DNA from: Poecilobothrus nobilitatus
Lineage: Eukaryota; Arthropoda; Insecta; Diptera; Dolichopodidae
Assembly (NCBI GenBank): GCA_947095535.1
Contig: OX352773.1
Span: 32,509,398-32,573,397 of the forward strand
Direction: 5' to 3'
Length of the DNA stretch: 64,000 nucleotides
The position numbers were made by a program, and so were the translations under genes. This document shows, one piece after another, positions 24,061 through 36,789 of the stretch. Within the stretch, counting starts at the first letter, position 1. Each line of letters starts with the position of its first letter. Under the pieces are notes generated by a model, which saw only the letters and a list, made by a program, of their open reading frames with translations, made no database searches and was not told where the DNA came from.

Positions 24061-24850
24061 TTATACTTGTATGAACTATGTTCAAGGGTATAATAAATTT
24101 ACCATTACGTTTGTGACACCTTGAAGGAGTCGAGCTAAATATAGTGTCAAAGATATGGATTTCTGAGCCGAATTCTGAGCCGATTAAGCCATGTACGTCT
24201 GTCCGTCCGTCCGCACGATAACTCAAAAAATAAAGGAGCTAGGAGGCTGAAATTTTTTTTACGCCACTTTTGCAAAATTGTTAGTTTTGCTATTTAAATC
24301 CAACATTTTCGGTGGTCGGGTTCGACTAACTGCCATACAACTTCTTTCTTTATACAGAAATAACTCAGTATCTATTCAAGCTAGGTTGTGCTTTGGTTGT
24401 GGTGGTGCGGCGGGTTCGAGTAGCAGCCATACAACTTCCCCGTTTAAATGAGAATAACTCAGTGTGTACTGAAGCTAGGAATCTGAAATTTAGTAAAGAG
24501 GTGTCGGGTTACATGTCAACAACTTTTGTAAAATTTGGTTTGTCTAGAGCAGCCGGTTCACGCTTCTTGCACCTCTTGAAACTTAATGAAGCTAGGGGTT
24601 TAAAATCTTACAAATGATGATCAAGTTTTATGGCCACAACTTCTTTAAAATTTGATTGTGCTGGTGCAACAGGTTCGGGTAGCTGTCATACAACTCCACA
24701 ATTTACACAAATATATCTCTGTAGTTAACGTCGACACTAAAACATCTGAATGTTTTTAAAAGATGATCAAGTTTTGTAGAAATAGGATATATTACGTTCA
24801 TACGGGTATCCTAGAATTGACACAGTCTACTCTACTGCACTCTTCCTCGT
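24061..24850 (+). mobile_element. helentron/DINE-1-like element, copy B (best preserved)
   Basis: The head is a 31-base hairpin: TATACTTGTATGAAC, then TATGTTCAAGGGTATA, in which GAAC/GTTC and the outer TATAC/GTATA arms pair. Then come CCATTACGTTTGTGACACC, GAGTCGAGCT and GTCTGTCCGTCCGTCCGCAC, phrases typical of DINE-1/helentron repeats in flies. The interior repeats a module with GGTTCGA.TA.C.GCCATACAACTTC (starting near 24318, 24412 and 24672) and CAACTTCTTTAAAATTTG, like the internal minisatellites of those elements. The tail ends in GACACAGTCTACTCTACTGC followed by ACTCTTCCTCGTT. It has no coding capacity; the 61- and 74-codon frames inside are incidental. Confidence 0.7.
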
Positions 24851-26600
24851 TTTTTTTATATTTTCTACTTAATAAAACCTAATTTAGTCTGGTTAAATTA
24901 TTTTTCAATGATGAATTTGTAACAAGTACATAACATATATTATATGCAACACATACATCAAAAATTTTAAAACAATAAAAAAGAAAAAACATTATCATCA
25001 AAACATTTGAACAAAATTTAAACAATTTCGTAAAACTCCAATCCGTGTTATTACAGACATCAAAAAAAAAAACATTCCTTTAAGATATGGTTTACACATT
25101 TGCAAAAAAAAACCGCTTTAAAATAGCTTCTGGCGCTTTTATATTTTTAAGGGTTGAAATTTCATACCCTTGTCGGTACCTTTTAAACATTTTCATTTCA
25201 ATTCATTTTGTTTTTTTTTTTTTGGTTTTTAGCTGTTGCCTGCTTTAAAAAAGAAGGTAAGTGACATTAAGTGGCAAACTGAAAAAAAAAAAAAAAATTC
25301 ATTATCTACCTCCAATCCACCAATTTTTATTTTGTTTTTTTTTTTTTTTTTTTTTGTTAAATAAAGTGAAGTGATATTGTAATCATAATTTTAAGAATTT
25401 TTATGTTCTCAAAAAAGGGTGAATAAATTATGAATTTACGAATTGATTCACAAAAATACGCCAAAAGAAAAAAACATTTTAACTGTACCTTTTGTGATTT
25501 TTTCTTCATTATTTAAATGCCGAAATGAAATTCAAAAACAAGAACCCTTGTTTAATGTTTTTTTTTTTTTATTATTATAAGGCAAGCCAACTAAATACTT
25601 TTGTATTTGTTTTATTGACTGTTGAATGTATTGTAATCCAAATTAATATTTCATTTTATATTGTGAATTAATTTCGCAATATTGTTTATGCAAGTGATTT
25701 CTTTAAAGTAAAATTAAAAATCAGTGGTAATCTGAAACCACAAAATTTCAATGATAGAAGAATATAAATCATTTAATGAAATTAAAATGATGAGTGAAAT
25801 AATTTGTCAATCAATTATTTATTAAAGTTAATTTTGAGAAGAAAAAGAAAAATATTTCAAATATGACACAAAATCCTTATTTAAAATTTTATTAAATTAC
25901 AAAAGAGAATAAGAAAAGAAGTGTATGAAAATAATGGAATTAGATTTATTAAACCAAAATGTATATTTCAAAAATAAATTATTAAAATTCAGTCAAATAA
26001 TTTAATTATAAATGTATATATTCAAAGTAATCTTTATTTTTTCATCATTTCGTTTCATTACGAGCTTTATTTAAAGTTATATAAAGTTACAACTAGATAC
26101 ATATTACAATTTTCATGTTTAATTTTCAAAACTCAAGGTACAAATATCATATATACTAAACTAAACTTTTTTTAACCAAATCTCTAAGGACATCAAAGAG
26201 AAGAACTTAAAAGTACTCCTTGGTAAGAATCAAGTTTACAGTAACGCTTGAAGAAAGATATTGAAGAAAAAAAGGTTGGTAGAAAAATTATATTAATATT
26301 ATTTTAAATTTTTAATTATAATAAAACTACTATATTATCAACCGTTGAAAACATTTTAGTGAACCCACAAATGCTTTTTCGTCTATAACAAAAATTAAAA
26401 TAAATTGAGATTTGGAATATAAGTTCGGTAATGTTATAATGATTGGATACTATAATTGTTATAACAGTTAAACAATATATCAAATAACGAAGCACTAAGC
26501 GCTCTTCAAAAAAATTTTAAGAGAAACGTTTAATTCGAAAAATTCAGTTTGGAATTTGAGTGGATTAAAAAAATGAACATCTAAAATACAGAAGAAATAT
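24851..26600. other. AT-rich stretch holding one microexon candidate
   Basis: Apart from the candidate at 25233-25256 nothing coding is seen. Long T runs lie at 25211-25223, 25338-25355 and 25557-25570. Confidence 0.5.
25233..25256 (+). other. candidate 24-nt microexon
   Basis: A long T-rich tract (25210-25230) ends in TTTTTAG at 25232, and a strong donor GTAAGTGA starts at 25257. The 24 bases between are a multiple of three and lack stops in all three frames: LLPALKKK when read from the first base, or VACFKKE in the second frame. Either could be inserted without shifting a reading frame. The gene is unknown; T-rich acceptors are common here, so the donor is the main support. Confidence 0.3.
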
Positions 26601-26639
26601 ATATATAAAATACAAAATGTTTTAAACTTATAGATTTTT

Positions 26640-27600
26640 TTTGCTCTTATTATATTCCATTAAGGAACATATATGGCTTCCACAAATCCTCTTCGATTTT
26701 TTTCTTTCTTGTGCTAATATTTTAACTTCTGTCCAGGACTTTCTACTTCTTTCTGCCTCATTCTAGAAAATTCTAGACGATTCTAGATATTTTTCAAGTC
26801 ATTTTAAATCTTCATTTCACTTTACTTTTGCCTTGGGACTTTAGGTTCAAAGTCTGATATGTCACTAATGTTTTTGCACGTTGTAGCGTAGCCATCTCCA
26901 TTTTCTTCTTTGATTTTGTATTTCGATCGCTTCTTAACTAACTAGTACCTATTATTCTTTATTTAATATTCTTCTAGATCAGAATATTCAACATATTACT
27001 CTAAAGCATTTGTGGGTGTGAAGACCTGCAATTTATGTATGTCGCTCCATCATACCATCTCGGATTCAGTCCCGTGCAGTGATACGTCAGATTTCATGCA
27101 CGCATTAAATATTCTTATTGCCTATAATTTTAAGACACTAATTATATTTGAAATTCTGTGCTCTATATCTATATATCTAGCCATTTATCCTCCATCTGTA
27201 TATCCTCCTATTAATAATATTTTGCCTCCTCAATTTTTGTATTTCCATTTAATACTGACGTTTGGTTTGTACTGTTGATTTTAATTGTTTTTGTTTTTCT
27301 TGTTTTGATACGGAGGTTAATTTTTTGTGTTTTTTCTGTTACTTTATTTATTATCAGTTTCATATCGACTGCCGAGTGAGTAAGAAGAGCTATATTATCT
27401 ACATAGTCTAAAATTTGAAGCTTGTGTGAAAATTTTCAGGAAATATCTCTACATATTAGAGCCATTTCTTTCTCGCATCTAACCATAACCGTGATGATTA
27501 ACAAAACGGATAGTGGGCATTCTTGTTTTACTCCAACTGATTTTGTGATTGCTGAAATTTTATAGATGATCTGTACAAATTTTACAGTTAATTTGTAGAA
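26640..27600 (-). pseudogene. degenerate non-LTR retrotransposon (LINE) reverse transcriptase, 5'-truncated
   Basis: On the - strand, broken frames keep the landmarks of a LINE reverse transcriptase in order. SVGVKQECPLSVLLI at about 27540-27500 is the GVRQGCPLSPLLF block. LQILDYVDNIALLTHS at 27416-27370 is the YADD catalytic block, with the active Asp pair reduced to Asp-Asn. TKTIKINSTNQTSVLNG lies at about 27300-27240, and IRIFNACMKSDVSLHG at about 27117-27070 corresponds to the IFN..VKSVLLYG block. Close to the end is WTEVKILAQERKKSKRICGS, which matches the (K)TW.ELK.IAQDR..WR tail of RTE- or jockey-like proteins. Frameshifts and stops, a shortened gap between the first two blocks and the missing 5' half show it is dead. 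The precise clade is uncertain. The + frame at 27012-27278 is a shadow. Confidence 0.82.
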
Positions 27601-27660
27601 AAAATTGACAAAAAAAAACAAATAAAAAGAATCCTTTATGGTTTTCATTCAATGTAATGC

Positions 27661-29390
27661 AATTTTGAACAAATTTCTTTAATTTTTAAAACTCTATAAT
27701 TGATCCAAGTCTCAATAAAATCTTAACTAAACAAAATTGTAGTAGTTATGTTTTATTTTATATTCTTTACCTTACAAAACTAATATAAGTCAACCCAATA
27801 TGTTCTATAAAGAATTATTCAATTTATATAAAAATATAATTAAAAATTTTGTACTACATACAACAGAATTCAAGTGATTCCACTTAAAATATAATTTTAA
27901 TATTAAAATAAAAAAAAAAAACAATAATTCAACTAATTCAGATTATTTCATTCTCTAAAACTTTTACAAAAATAATAATTAATGAATTATTTACTTTATC
28001 CTTAGTGCTTAAATCAACTCTAAATAGAATATACATTTATATGTATAGATTTGTATACATATCTTGAAATCATTTGTCACAAGGCAGTAATTATAAAACT
28101 ATCAACTCTTTTTTAAAAAACTTCTTTTAATTTTCTAATTTTAGTCAAAAAAACAAAAAAAAAAAAACTAATATCTATATATACACTTAAAATAAAACAT
28201 CCAAAAAAAATCAACCTTTTAAAATACATATTTTAAAAGTATAGAGAGGATAATTAAAGACACGTTCTTTTACATATTTTGTTTTTTTTTTTGTGCTTCT
28301 ATAGATATGCCATACCTTAACTAGTTAACTTTTAACTTAGGACTCATTATTTCATTTAAAAATACACTAATAGAATACTAAAACAAAAAAAAAAAAAAAA
28401 ACAGATTTTCTAACTCTTTTTAACTATCCTTACTGTTCTTCAATTTTTCATCTCTTAAAGAAATCAGAATTTATTCCCGGAAAATTTAATACACAAAATG
28501 AGACCATCCAATCTTCTATTTATAACATATATTTTAAAAATATTATTTTGTGAGTGTGTTAGTGACAATAATATTTCAGTTGATTGCACATTTTATAATA
28601 TTCAAAATATGATCCTATATACATACATATATAAATATAAATATGTATATTATTGTATATAAAAATTTATAACTACGTGCCCAAAAGCACTAAAAAAGTT
28701 TTTTTTTTTTTAAAACATTCCAGGCAACTAAAATAAAAAGGAAATGAGCTTTTCTAAAATTTTTCTTTTCTTTTTTTTTTTTTTTGTAATACCATAAAAC
28801 ATCACCTTTAACACATTCTTTTAATTGGTCTAAAACTTTATAAAAAAAAAAAAAAAAAACTATAAACTTGTCCAATTTCAAACAAAAAAACTAAAAAAGA
28901 ATAAGGAATAAGAAAAGAAAAACTAACACAATTAAAAGAAAATGTTTATATATACATACATATAAAAGAAATTCAGAGTATGATAATTTTTTAGAATCAT
29001 TCTTCATTAAGTTTTTTTTTTTTAAGTTCAAAACAAAGTAAAAAGGTGTCTGAATATTAGGTAGGTATTTAGAAAAGTAATAAATTTTTTTTTTTACTAT
29101 TTTTTGGTTCAGTGGTTTCTAAAGTTTGTTTTTTTTTTTTTTTGTTAGAAAAATCATAAAATTTTTAATTAGAAATAAATAGAGACATTTTTAAGAATAA
29201 TTACAATTTCTATCCTTTTTCCTATTTTTTTTTTTTTTGGAGTAGTGGGTATATAAAATGCTATAAAAAATTGTCTCAAATTTCTGTTTGATTTCTATTG
29301 ATTTCTTTTAAGGACTTAACTTTGATTCTTTTTGAATAGTTCCGTGCTATATATTTAAGGCAACTGGAGTTTTGACGTTTTTGAGTTTTA
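27661..29390. other. AT-rich non-coding stretch
   Basis: No gene is supported. TA-rich simple sequence lies at 28615-28660, with homopolymers at 28383-28400, 28692-28710, 28773-28786 and 29129-29143. Confidence 0.55.
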
Positions 29391-29396
29391 TTTTAA

Positions 29397-29836
29397 ACTA
29401 GCTAATACCAGATGCGCGTTACTACGCTCCTCAATAAATAAAACATATTCGTCGTTTTTAATTAAAGATGATATTTCTGTTGTTCTAACTTCCCCACGTT
29501 AACACATTCAACCAAAAACTAAAGCTACGCATCCAAAAATTTTTTTAGACAAATTTATGGGTTAACAAATTCCAATTCTGTTAATAGAGTCAATTCCACT
29601 GTTAAAAAGTAAAACGTATACAAAATTTGAAGTCAATCGGTCAAATCGTTTTTATTTTAAAGCGAAAAAGTTTAAATATTTGCACCACAGGCTCAAATAG
29701 GCGACCCGTTAGAGCAAAATGGTTAGCCCCTACCCAAAAACCTATATATACAAATTTTCATAATGATCAGCTGAGCAGTTTAGGAGTCTATAAATCACAA
29801 ACAAACAGACAAACATTCGTTTTAATATATATAGAT
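29397..29836 (+). mobile_element. interspersed repeat with ACTAGCTAATACC head
   Basis: It starts with ACTAGCTAATACCAGATGCG followed by CGTTACTACGCTCC and ends with CAAACAAACAGACAAACATT, then TATATATAGATTGAT. This head-and-tail style (ACTAGCT... near the start, GAGCAGTTTAGGAGTCTATA and an A/C-rich run before ATATATAGAT) matches abundant non-autonomous or LINE-tail repeats in insect genomes. The 70-codon frame at 29627-29839 is internal to it. The exact class is not determinable by eye. Confidence 0.55.
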
Positions 29837-29839
29837 TGA

Positions 29840-31257
29840 TAAAATATTATCTTTTTTTTGTAAATAAAAATTCATTTTTAAGCTTTTTCAGCTTCATTTT
29901 AGCTTCAGCAAATTCCGTAAAATCTTTACAACAAAAAAATATTTAAAAATAAAATTAAAAATTGTCTTTAAGCGATATTTACAAGTTAATCGGAAATTTT
30001 TAAATAATCAAAATAAATTTTTGAACTTAAATTTTGTCACTAAGTAGAATATGAACTTAATTTTTGACTTTTTAAATCACCGTTTCCATCATAAATTGAG
30101 ATTGTGCAATAAATATATTTTAATATTTGTGCAATATATATATATATATATTTTGTATGTTCAAAAAATGTCACAAATTTAAAATGAAATTTTCGAACCA
30201 GTTCATTTTTTTTTAATGGTTCATTAGTATACAAATAAATATCAAAAAAACAAAAATGCTTTTAAAAACCTCAAAATAACATTTAAAGATTTTTGAAAAC
30301 TCAAATTTTTATTTACAAATTAAAAAATCAAATAAAATGTGAAAAAATCTCGAAAAAATATCAAAAATATTTTTATTTTGATGAAAACGAAAAACTCATG
30401 TAAAACTTACAAAATATAATTTAAAAGTTTTTTGTTAAACTAAAACATCAAATAAAATGTCCAATATTTATACCAATAACTTTCAAATCAGTTCAGACCA
30501 AAATGAATCGTGTACATTTACAAGTAAGGCATTCTGCTTAATATATTCTGAATAAGTGACTGTAATTTAATAAGAAGTTTTTTCGTCCTTGTTCAGTTTT
30601 TTAGGACTTATTGCTAAAAAAGTGAATTTTTCCAATCATCTTGATATTTAAAATGAAAGCTTCCTAGATCCTTTCCCACTCCTGAAAACACTTTTAAGCT
30701 TCTGTATAGAAATTTTTAAAAAAAGAAGATTTGTAATATAAATAAAAATACAATAACTACCATATTATTTTATTTTATTTTGGATAACCTTTAATATACG
30801 TATACCTAACCTAACCTAACATCGATAACATTCGATAGTATTTCAACTCACAGACATTTTTATTAATTTTTAATATAAAGATTTGAGTAAGTTTAGAGAA
30901 CTTGTCAGAAGTTGTTCTAAGTATAATTAAGTTATATATTCAGTGTATAGTTCTTTAGCAGAACTGAAAAGAACGAAATAACTTCTGATTAACTTTTGTA
31001 TTTGTAAAACACTTAAATCTAATACCATGTACAATATATTATAGCAAAAAAACAGATTTACTAGAGAAATCTAGTTTTTTTTCTGGTTTTCCTATTTAAA
31101 AATTAATGTCAAAATTAAAATAGTTTTTTGGAAAAACCTGTTTATTAATAGGGTTACACATAAATTTTTTTTGTGTGTTTATGATTCATAATGTCATTTT
31201 GAAAATTTTGAAAGTTATAATTTCATAAAAAATAGCAAATATTCGTTGTTGCTTAAT
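29840..31257. other. AT-rich non-coding stretch
   Basis: It holds a (TA)n run at 30137-30151 and three copies of CCTAA at 30805-30820. No gene is seen. Confidence 0.55.
30805..30820. repeat. short CCTAA (TTAGG) run
   Basis: Three consecutive CCTAA units plus one base. TTAGG is the common insect telomere unit, but three units can be chance. It is recorded only as an observation. Confidence 0.5.
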
Positions 31258-31664
31258 TATACCCGTATGAACTATGTTCAAGGGTATAATAAATTTGCCA
31301 TTACGTGTGTGACACCTTAAAGGAGCCGAGCTAGATATAGTGTCAAAGGTATGGATCGGCTCAGAATCGAATTCTGCGTCGATTTAGCCATGTACATCCG
31401 TCGATCCGCACGATAACTCAAAAAATAAAGGAGCTATGAGGCTGAAATGAGGCTTTTTTTATGTCACTTTTGCAAAATTGTTAGTTTTACTATTTAATTC
31501 CAGCATTTTCGGTCGGCGGGTTCGAGTAGCTGCCATACAACTTCTATCTTTATATAGAAATAACTCAGTATCTATTCAAGCTAGGTTTCTGAAATTTTGC
31601 AAATGATGATCAAGTTTTATGGCAACAACTTCTGTAAAATTTGGTTGTGGTGGTGCGGCGGGTC
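31258..31664 (+). mobile_element. helentron/DINE-1-like element, copy C (truncated)
   Basis: It opens with the perfect hairpin TATACCCGTATGAAC, then TATGTTCAAGGGTATA, and is close to copy B (24.06 kb) base for base through the GCCATACAACTTC module and the CTCAGTATCTATTCAAGC phrase. It stops inside a GTGGTGCGGCGGGT module at about 31664, so the distal modules and tail are missing. High similarity to copy B suggests fairly recent activity of the family. Confidence 0.72.
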
Positions 31665-33398
31665 TGAAAAAAATCAAATATATCAACATTCAGTTTGTCA
31701 TCATCTTTTTCACAAAAATTTCTATTCAATTAAAGTTTAAGAACATTTTGTTTACAATTTATTTAAATTTTCATTCGATGAGATGAAAAATTTTTTTTTT
31801 TTCAAAAGAATAAAAACATTTTTTCAAACACGTACCGCAATTAGAATTACAAAAATTTTAATGAAAACTTCTATAACATGTTATGCGAATATCATAATAA
31901 TATCATACATATCTAGATATAGTATTTTTTTCAAAAAAAAAAACAAAATAATAATTATAATCAAGAAATAAAATTTAAAAAGTAAAAGTATTGTAAGGAC
32001 TTTATAATTTTAACAAAATTATTTTTTCTTGTTTATTACTTCATTCTCAACTTACTTTAGAAACGGAAAAATAAAAGAAAATATGGTTTCTGTTCTTTCT
32101 GGAAAATAATTTTCTTATATTTTTCTTATATTGTTTTATTTTATTTGTTTTTTTTTTTTTATTTTCTATTTTTTTATTTTTGTTTATTTTAATATTTTTA
32201 TTAAAAGGTTTCTCCTTTAAGGTATAATTCTTAGTACAAACAAATTCAAAGTAAATAAACACCATAACAACTCTATTCATACAAGGTAAGTAATAAACGT
32301 AAGTGTTTATAATGTCAGAATATGAAAAAAAAAAAAGAATACAAAACTTTATTGCACTTTTTTAAGGAAAAAAAAAGCAGAAATAGTTATTTTATTTTTT
32401 GTTTCTTAAGAAATTTCCTTCTATAATGTTAATAGAAGTCCTTGGTTCACCATGTCCTTTTCACTTGTTTTTTTTTGATATTATTATTATTTACTATTTT
32501 ACAGTAGAATCATATGTGAACCGATAAAAGGATATAGCAATTTTATAACGCATAATTCAAAATTTGGAATAAAATAAAGTTGATTTTCCATTTTTTTAGG
32601 ACACTTTCTGACTGAAAATGCAATGCTTGAGGAGATTTATGGCGTTTTTTAAGAATTCTCTTATAGGCCAAACTAAATTTTACTTCAATAGATAATTTTT
32701 TTTTTTTTTTTGAATATGCCATAAAATTGCCACATTAATACAAACAAATTTTCTGAATAAATCAATCCAGAATTAAAACACTATGTCGAATGCATAAAAA
32801 CTGAACTTAAACTCAATTTTCACTTTTTCAAAGAAAAGCTACGCTTGGACTTGTGATTTTATTATGGAAAAAGTAACATTTGAATTCAAACTCAGTTTTT
32901 CGCATTCGACCCATCTAATACTTTAGTGTTAATACTAGAATGGAAACGGAATAAAGGAATTATGAAATAAGTAGCAATAATTTGTGATGATACTAGTTTT
33001 GTACGCTTTATTCTACAATATTAAATCACAGAACAAAATAATCTTGTTATAGGATCAAAACAAAATAGAAATATTTTGTTCGTTGTTCTTGTTAATAATT
33101 GGAATAGATATATTACTCAATTAGTGCATTTAATATATATTTGTATATTATGTGAAACTTTGTGTTATTTCTATGTGTTCAAAGAATGAGCCTTGACCAG
33201 ACCAGTATCTTTTGTGATTTCTAATTGATAATTCTAATTAATATTTAATAATTTATTTATTTCTTTACAATTGATCTACCTTGAGTTAAATTAAATCCCA
33301 GATCAGTTCTAATCCAATAATAACAATTTATATCGTAATAGTTTATATCGTAACAGTTTATGTTGGTATATATCGTAATATAAAACAATTAAATACTG
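31665..33398. other. AT-rich non-coding stretch
   Basis: Low-complexity lysine/asparagine or phenylalanine frames at 31783-31971 and 32047-32280 are not credible genes. A donor-like ACAAG|GTAAGTAA at 32286 has only a weak acceptor upstream. Confidence 0.5.
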
Positions 33399-33482
33399 CC
33401 GAATAATCTACAATTTGGTCAAAATAATGATTTAAGAATTTTAAGCTACCTATACTAATTATAGCTGTAGTGAAAAGAAAAG
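33399..33482 (+). repeat. SINE-like family, copy 4 (internally deleted)
   Basis: It shares TTTGGTCAAAATAATGATTT and the end TTATAGCTGTAGTGAAAAGA with copy 1 at 21.2 kb, but lacks the CTTTGTCAAATATGAATAAT part between. It is a shortened relative. Confidence 0.45.
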
Positions 33483-35280
33483 AAAATACAACCAATAAAA
33501 CTTGCGACAATACTAAATTGATCGACATGTCATTCACACTTGCTCATATAAACCTCAAGTAATTATCTGTGCAAGTGTGTTTTCTATTTAATACTCTTAT
33601 TTTAAAGGATTTACAAGTTTTTGTTCTTTTTTTTTTTTTGCTATTTTGCTTGTTCTTTATTTTTTTTGTTTTTTTAAATCATTTTGTGTGTAATTTATAT
33701 TTTATTAGGTGATGTATCGAAACTTTTCTATTTTTTTTCTTTTTGTTCATTTTCTTTGTGGATGAACTTATTTCTTTTTTAAAAACAAATTTTCCATTTT
33801 TATACTTTTTTTTTTCTAATTTCATATAGTAACCATTTTTAAGAGTTAAAAGAAAAAAGGATGAGTTCTTAATCCCTATAGGCATAAACTAGAGAAAAAA
33901 AAACCATATGAAAAAGAGAAACATTACAAAAAAAAAAATCTTGTAAAGGATAACAATCTTAAGAACTATAATATGGAATAACATATTTTTAATATCCTTG
34001 TCATTTCTCTTATTTTTGTTTTTTTTTTTTTTGTTATTATTATTTATTTTTACTTTTATTTATTTTTTATTTTGTATAGGTAAGGTGAGAAATGTCAATA
34101 TTAGTTGGAAAGATTTTAAAAGAATATAATAAAGATTTTCTTCTTTTGGAAAAATTTTCATTTTCTAAGATTTGATAAAAATTTTTTTATCAATGTGTTG
34201 ATGTTTTATTGTACTTTTTATTAATAATATTTAACTTTTTAATATTTTTATTTTTTTTTCTTTTTTTATTTTTATTTTTATTGTTGTATAAATCTTTAAG
34301 TTACTAATTTAGATATCTAGGTCAAGAAAGATTATTTTTTCTTGTTTTAACAATATAATAAAAGTTTATTTGTTTGTTAAAGAAAAAAGAAAAAGATTTT
34401 TCTAATAAAATTTTCTTAATAATTGTTAAAAAGTCAAAACTTAGAACTTTTTTTTATCCTAATGATAATATCAAATTTGTAGACAAGGTATTTATTAATA
34501 TTATTATGCAATGATAATATCAATATCAATAACAAAAATAAAAGAATTTTAAGAAACTAAAATTTATCAAAAAAAAAAAAAAAAATATTCGATGACTATA
34601 TTTCAGGAACATTTGAGGAGTGTTGTAAAGACTATAGTGTGTATTGTGTTTAAAAAACGATAACATTAAAAATTATACTATAACTGGTGGGCGTATGCTA
34701 GTCCTCGTAAATTAATAATTTTTTAACATCTTAAATTGTATTTTCATAATACCAAAAAATTTTATATTAAATTAATTTTATTTTTCGAAAATTAAAAGTA
34801 CTTTGACTTGGAGTTGTTAAAGAAAAATTTTAGAGAAAAAAAAAACTGAAAAGTAAAGTTACCAACCATAAAAAACTTTAAAAAAAAAAAATTTTTTTTT
34901 TTCAACTTTTCCAATTTAAATTAATAACTTGGTTTTTGATTAAAAATCTATTATTTAAAGAGAATTTATTCAATAGATTTTTTAAAAATGTATTTATTAA
35001 AAAAATGAATTATTTGCTTTGCTATTCGAAATTGAAATTTTTTTTTTTTACAGTTCTTTTAAAACACTTGACAGTTTTGTAATATTTTGTTTTAATATTA
35101 GATATTTTTCCAATAATATTTAATTAAAAGTAACTATTATTCAAAATTTTTATCTACTCATTTAGTGTTTAAATTTATTTACCAACAAATTTTATGCTAC
35201 GATAAATAAAAGAAGAATATTACACTTAGTCCTTACATATATACTTTTTGTTTAGTATAAGAATGGTATACATATGCCTT
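33483..35280. other. AT-rich non-coding stretch
   Basis: No gene is seen. Homopolymer tracts lie at 33629-33640, 34018-34032, 34569-34585 and 34879-34902. Confidence 0.55.
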
Positions 35281-35284
35281 TTGT

Positions 35285-35445
35285 ATAAAATAATAGATGG
35301 CGTAGAAATCAAAGAAATATGTCATTGTCTTGTAAAATAGCTAGAGAGTAATAAACGGTTTAGTGAAATTAATAATTCCTGAAACTGAAGCTTTGTCAAA
35401 TATGAATAATAAATGACGTTGTGGATGCCCTTGCCACTCCTAAAA
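35285..35445 (+). repeat. SINE-like family, copy 2
   Basis: It contains AGTCTTGTA-like text (GTCTTGTAAAATAGC), GTAATAAACGGTTTAGTGAA and GCTTTGTCAAATATGAATAA in the same order as the copies at 21.2 and 50.8 kb. The 63-codon frame at 35421-35612 is unrelated chance. Confidence 0.6.
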
Positions 35446-36779
35446 GTATATTTAGTCTTCGATCCTCTTCTTCTCGTTTTCAATTCTCGATATTATATTA
35501 TGATTTACTTAGTTTAAAGATTAAATTAAATTTTAAAAAATTTCGCTCAAAAAACAAAAAAAAATTAAAAAAGATGTATTTTAGTAGACAAGATTTTGTT
35601 TTTGTTTTATAGCTCTGTTGAAATAAAGTCACTGATGCCATCTCTCAAACAATTCTAAAATACCACTAGTAGAACTTTAATTGTTCATTAATGCTACCTC
35701 GAACTAAAACTATCACAGCGATACTCTACCGGTTATAGCAATTCGTTGTTGTCAGGTTTTGTTTGCAATTAGATGTAAAATTAAATTGTAATTTTAACTA
35801 TAGCCAAAATATTTCAGAGAGCATTTCGTAAAATTTATAGATGTCTTCTTATATTCATATTAATTTTCTTAATACTATAATATTGCTTAGTACATTAAAT
35901 CTATATATACAAATTATACCATAAACCATTTTTAACTAAAACTAATTTAAAAAAAAAAGTTTTAACATGCTAATTTTAAAATTTTGTTTTTAGTTTTACA
36001 CAATTAAATATGAAAACTTTTTGACGAAAAACAAAATCTCTTAATTTTTAAATTTACACTATAAAAACAAAATTTTTTTTATGAATTTACAAATTTTTGT
36101 TTTTATCCATTGCAATTTTCCACAGAAAACCTAAAAATAAAATTTTCATAGCATATACTAACATCACTGTTTTTTCTAACATATGTACCTATGTATGTAT
36201 GCTAGCACAAGAAAAGTGTGAATAATTATTTCAAAAAAAGCGGCAAACTTTTAAAACATATGTTTCTGACAATTTTTGTTAAAATTTTTGCATCAAAACA
36301 AAAGAAAAACAAAAATCCTACTACTTGACAGCTACCATTTTTCGTCTTTTAATTTTTTTGTTAACACTGCGTTTATTTGTATATAAATGTAATATGTATG
36401 TTTGACAAACAAAAAAAGGGAAAAATTTCAAATTGAAAAACATTATTTTCTTTATAAAAAAAAAAAAAAAACAAAGAAATGAAAAGAGAAAGAATATGAA
36501 AACATAAATTAAACGGAGAATTCAATTTATTAAAATAAAAAACTTATTTTATTGTTTGACAGCCGTCATCACAGTAGTGTTTTTTTTTATTTTTGTTGTT
36601 TTTTTTTTTTTTTTTGTAATAATATTATTAATAGTAAATGGTGGCATTTTTAACGCTAAAAACTTTTTAATTAACTTTTGCATGAATAAACTTTTAAACA
36701 TTCTCAGTATTTTCCACTTTTTTATGTTTTTATCGAAGGGCATACATTAACGTATAAGGTAGGTATTGTTTTCATACTA
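35446..36779. other. AT-rich non-coding stretch
   Basis: A slightly more complex patch at 35630-35760 has no ORF or known repeat signature. The mirrored frames on both strands at 36549-36750 are low-complexity. Confidence 0.5.
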
Positions 36780-36789
36780 AAAATTGGCA

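Noticed and set aside
27012..27278. 88-codon + strand frame
   Set aside because: It is antisense to the LINE fragment whose reverse-transcriptase blocks read on the - strand.
30805..30820. CCTAA run as a telomere-type array
   Set aside because: Only three units in an interior, gene-poor setting; too short to claim an interstitial telomere.
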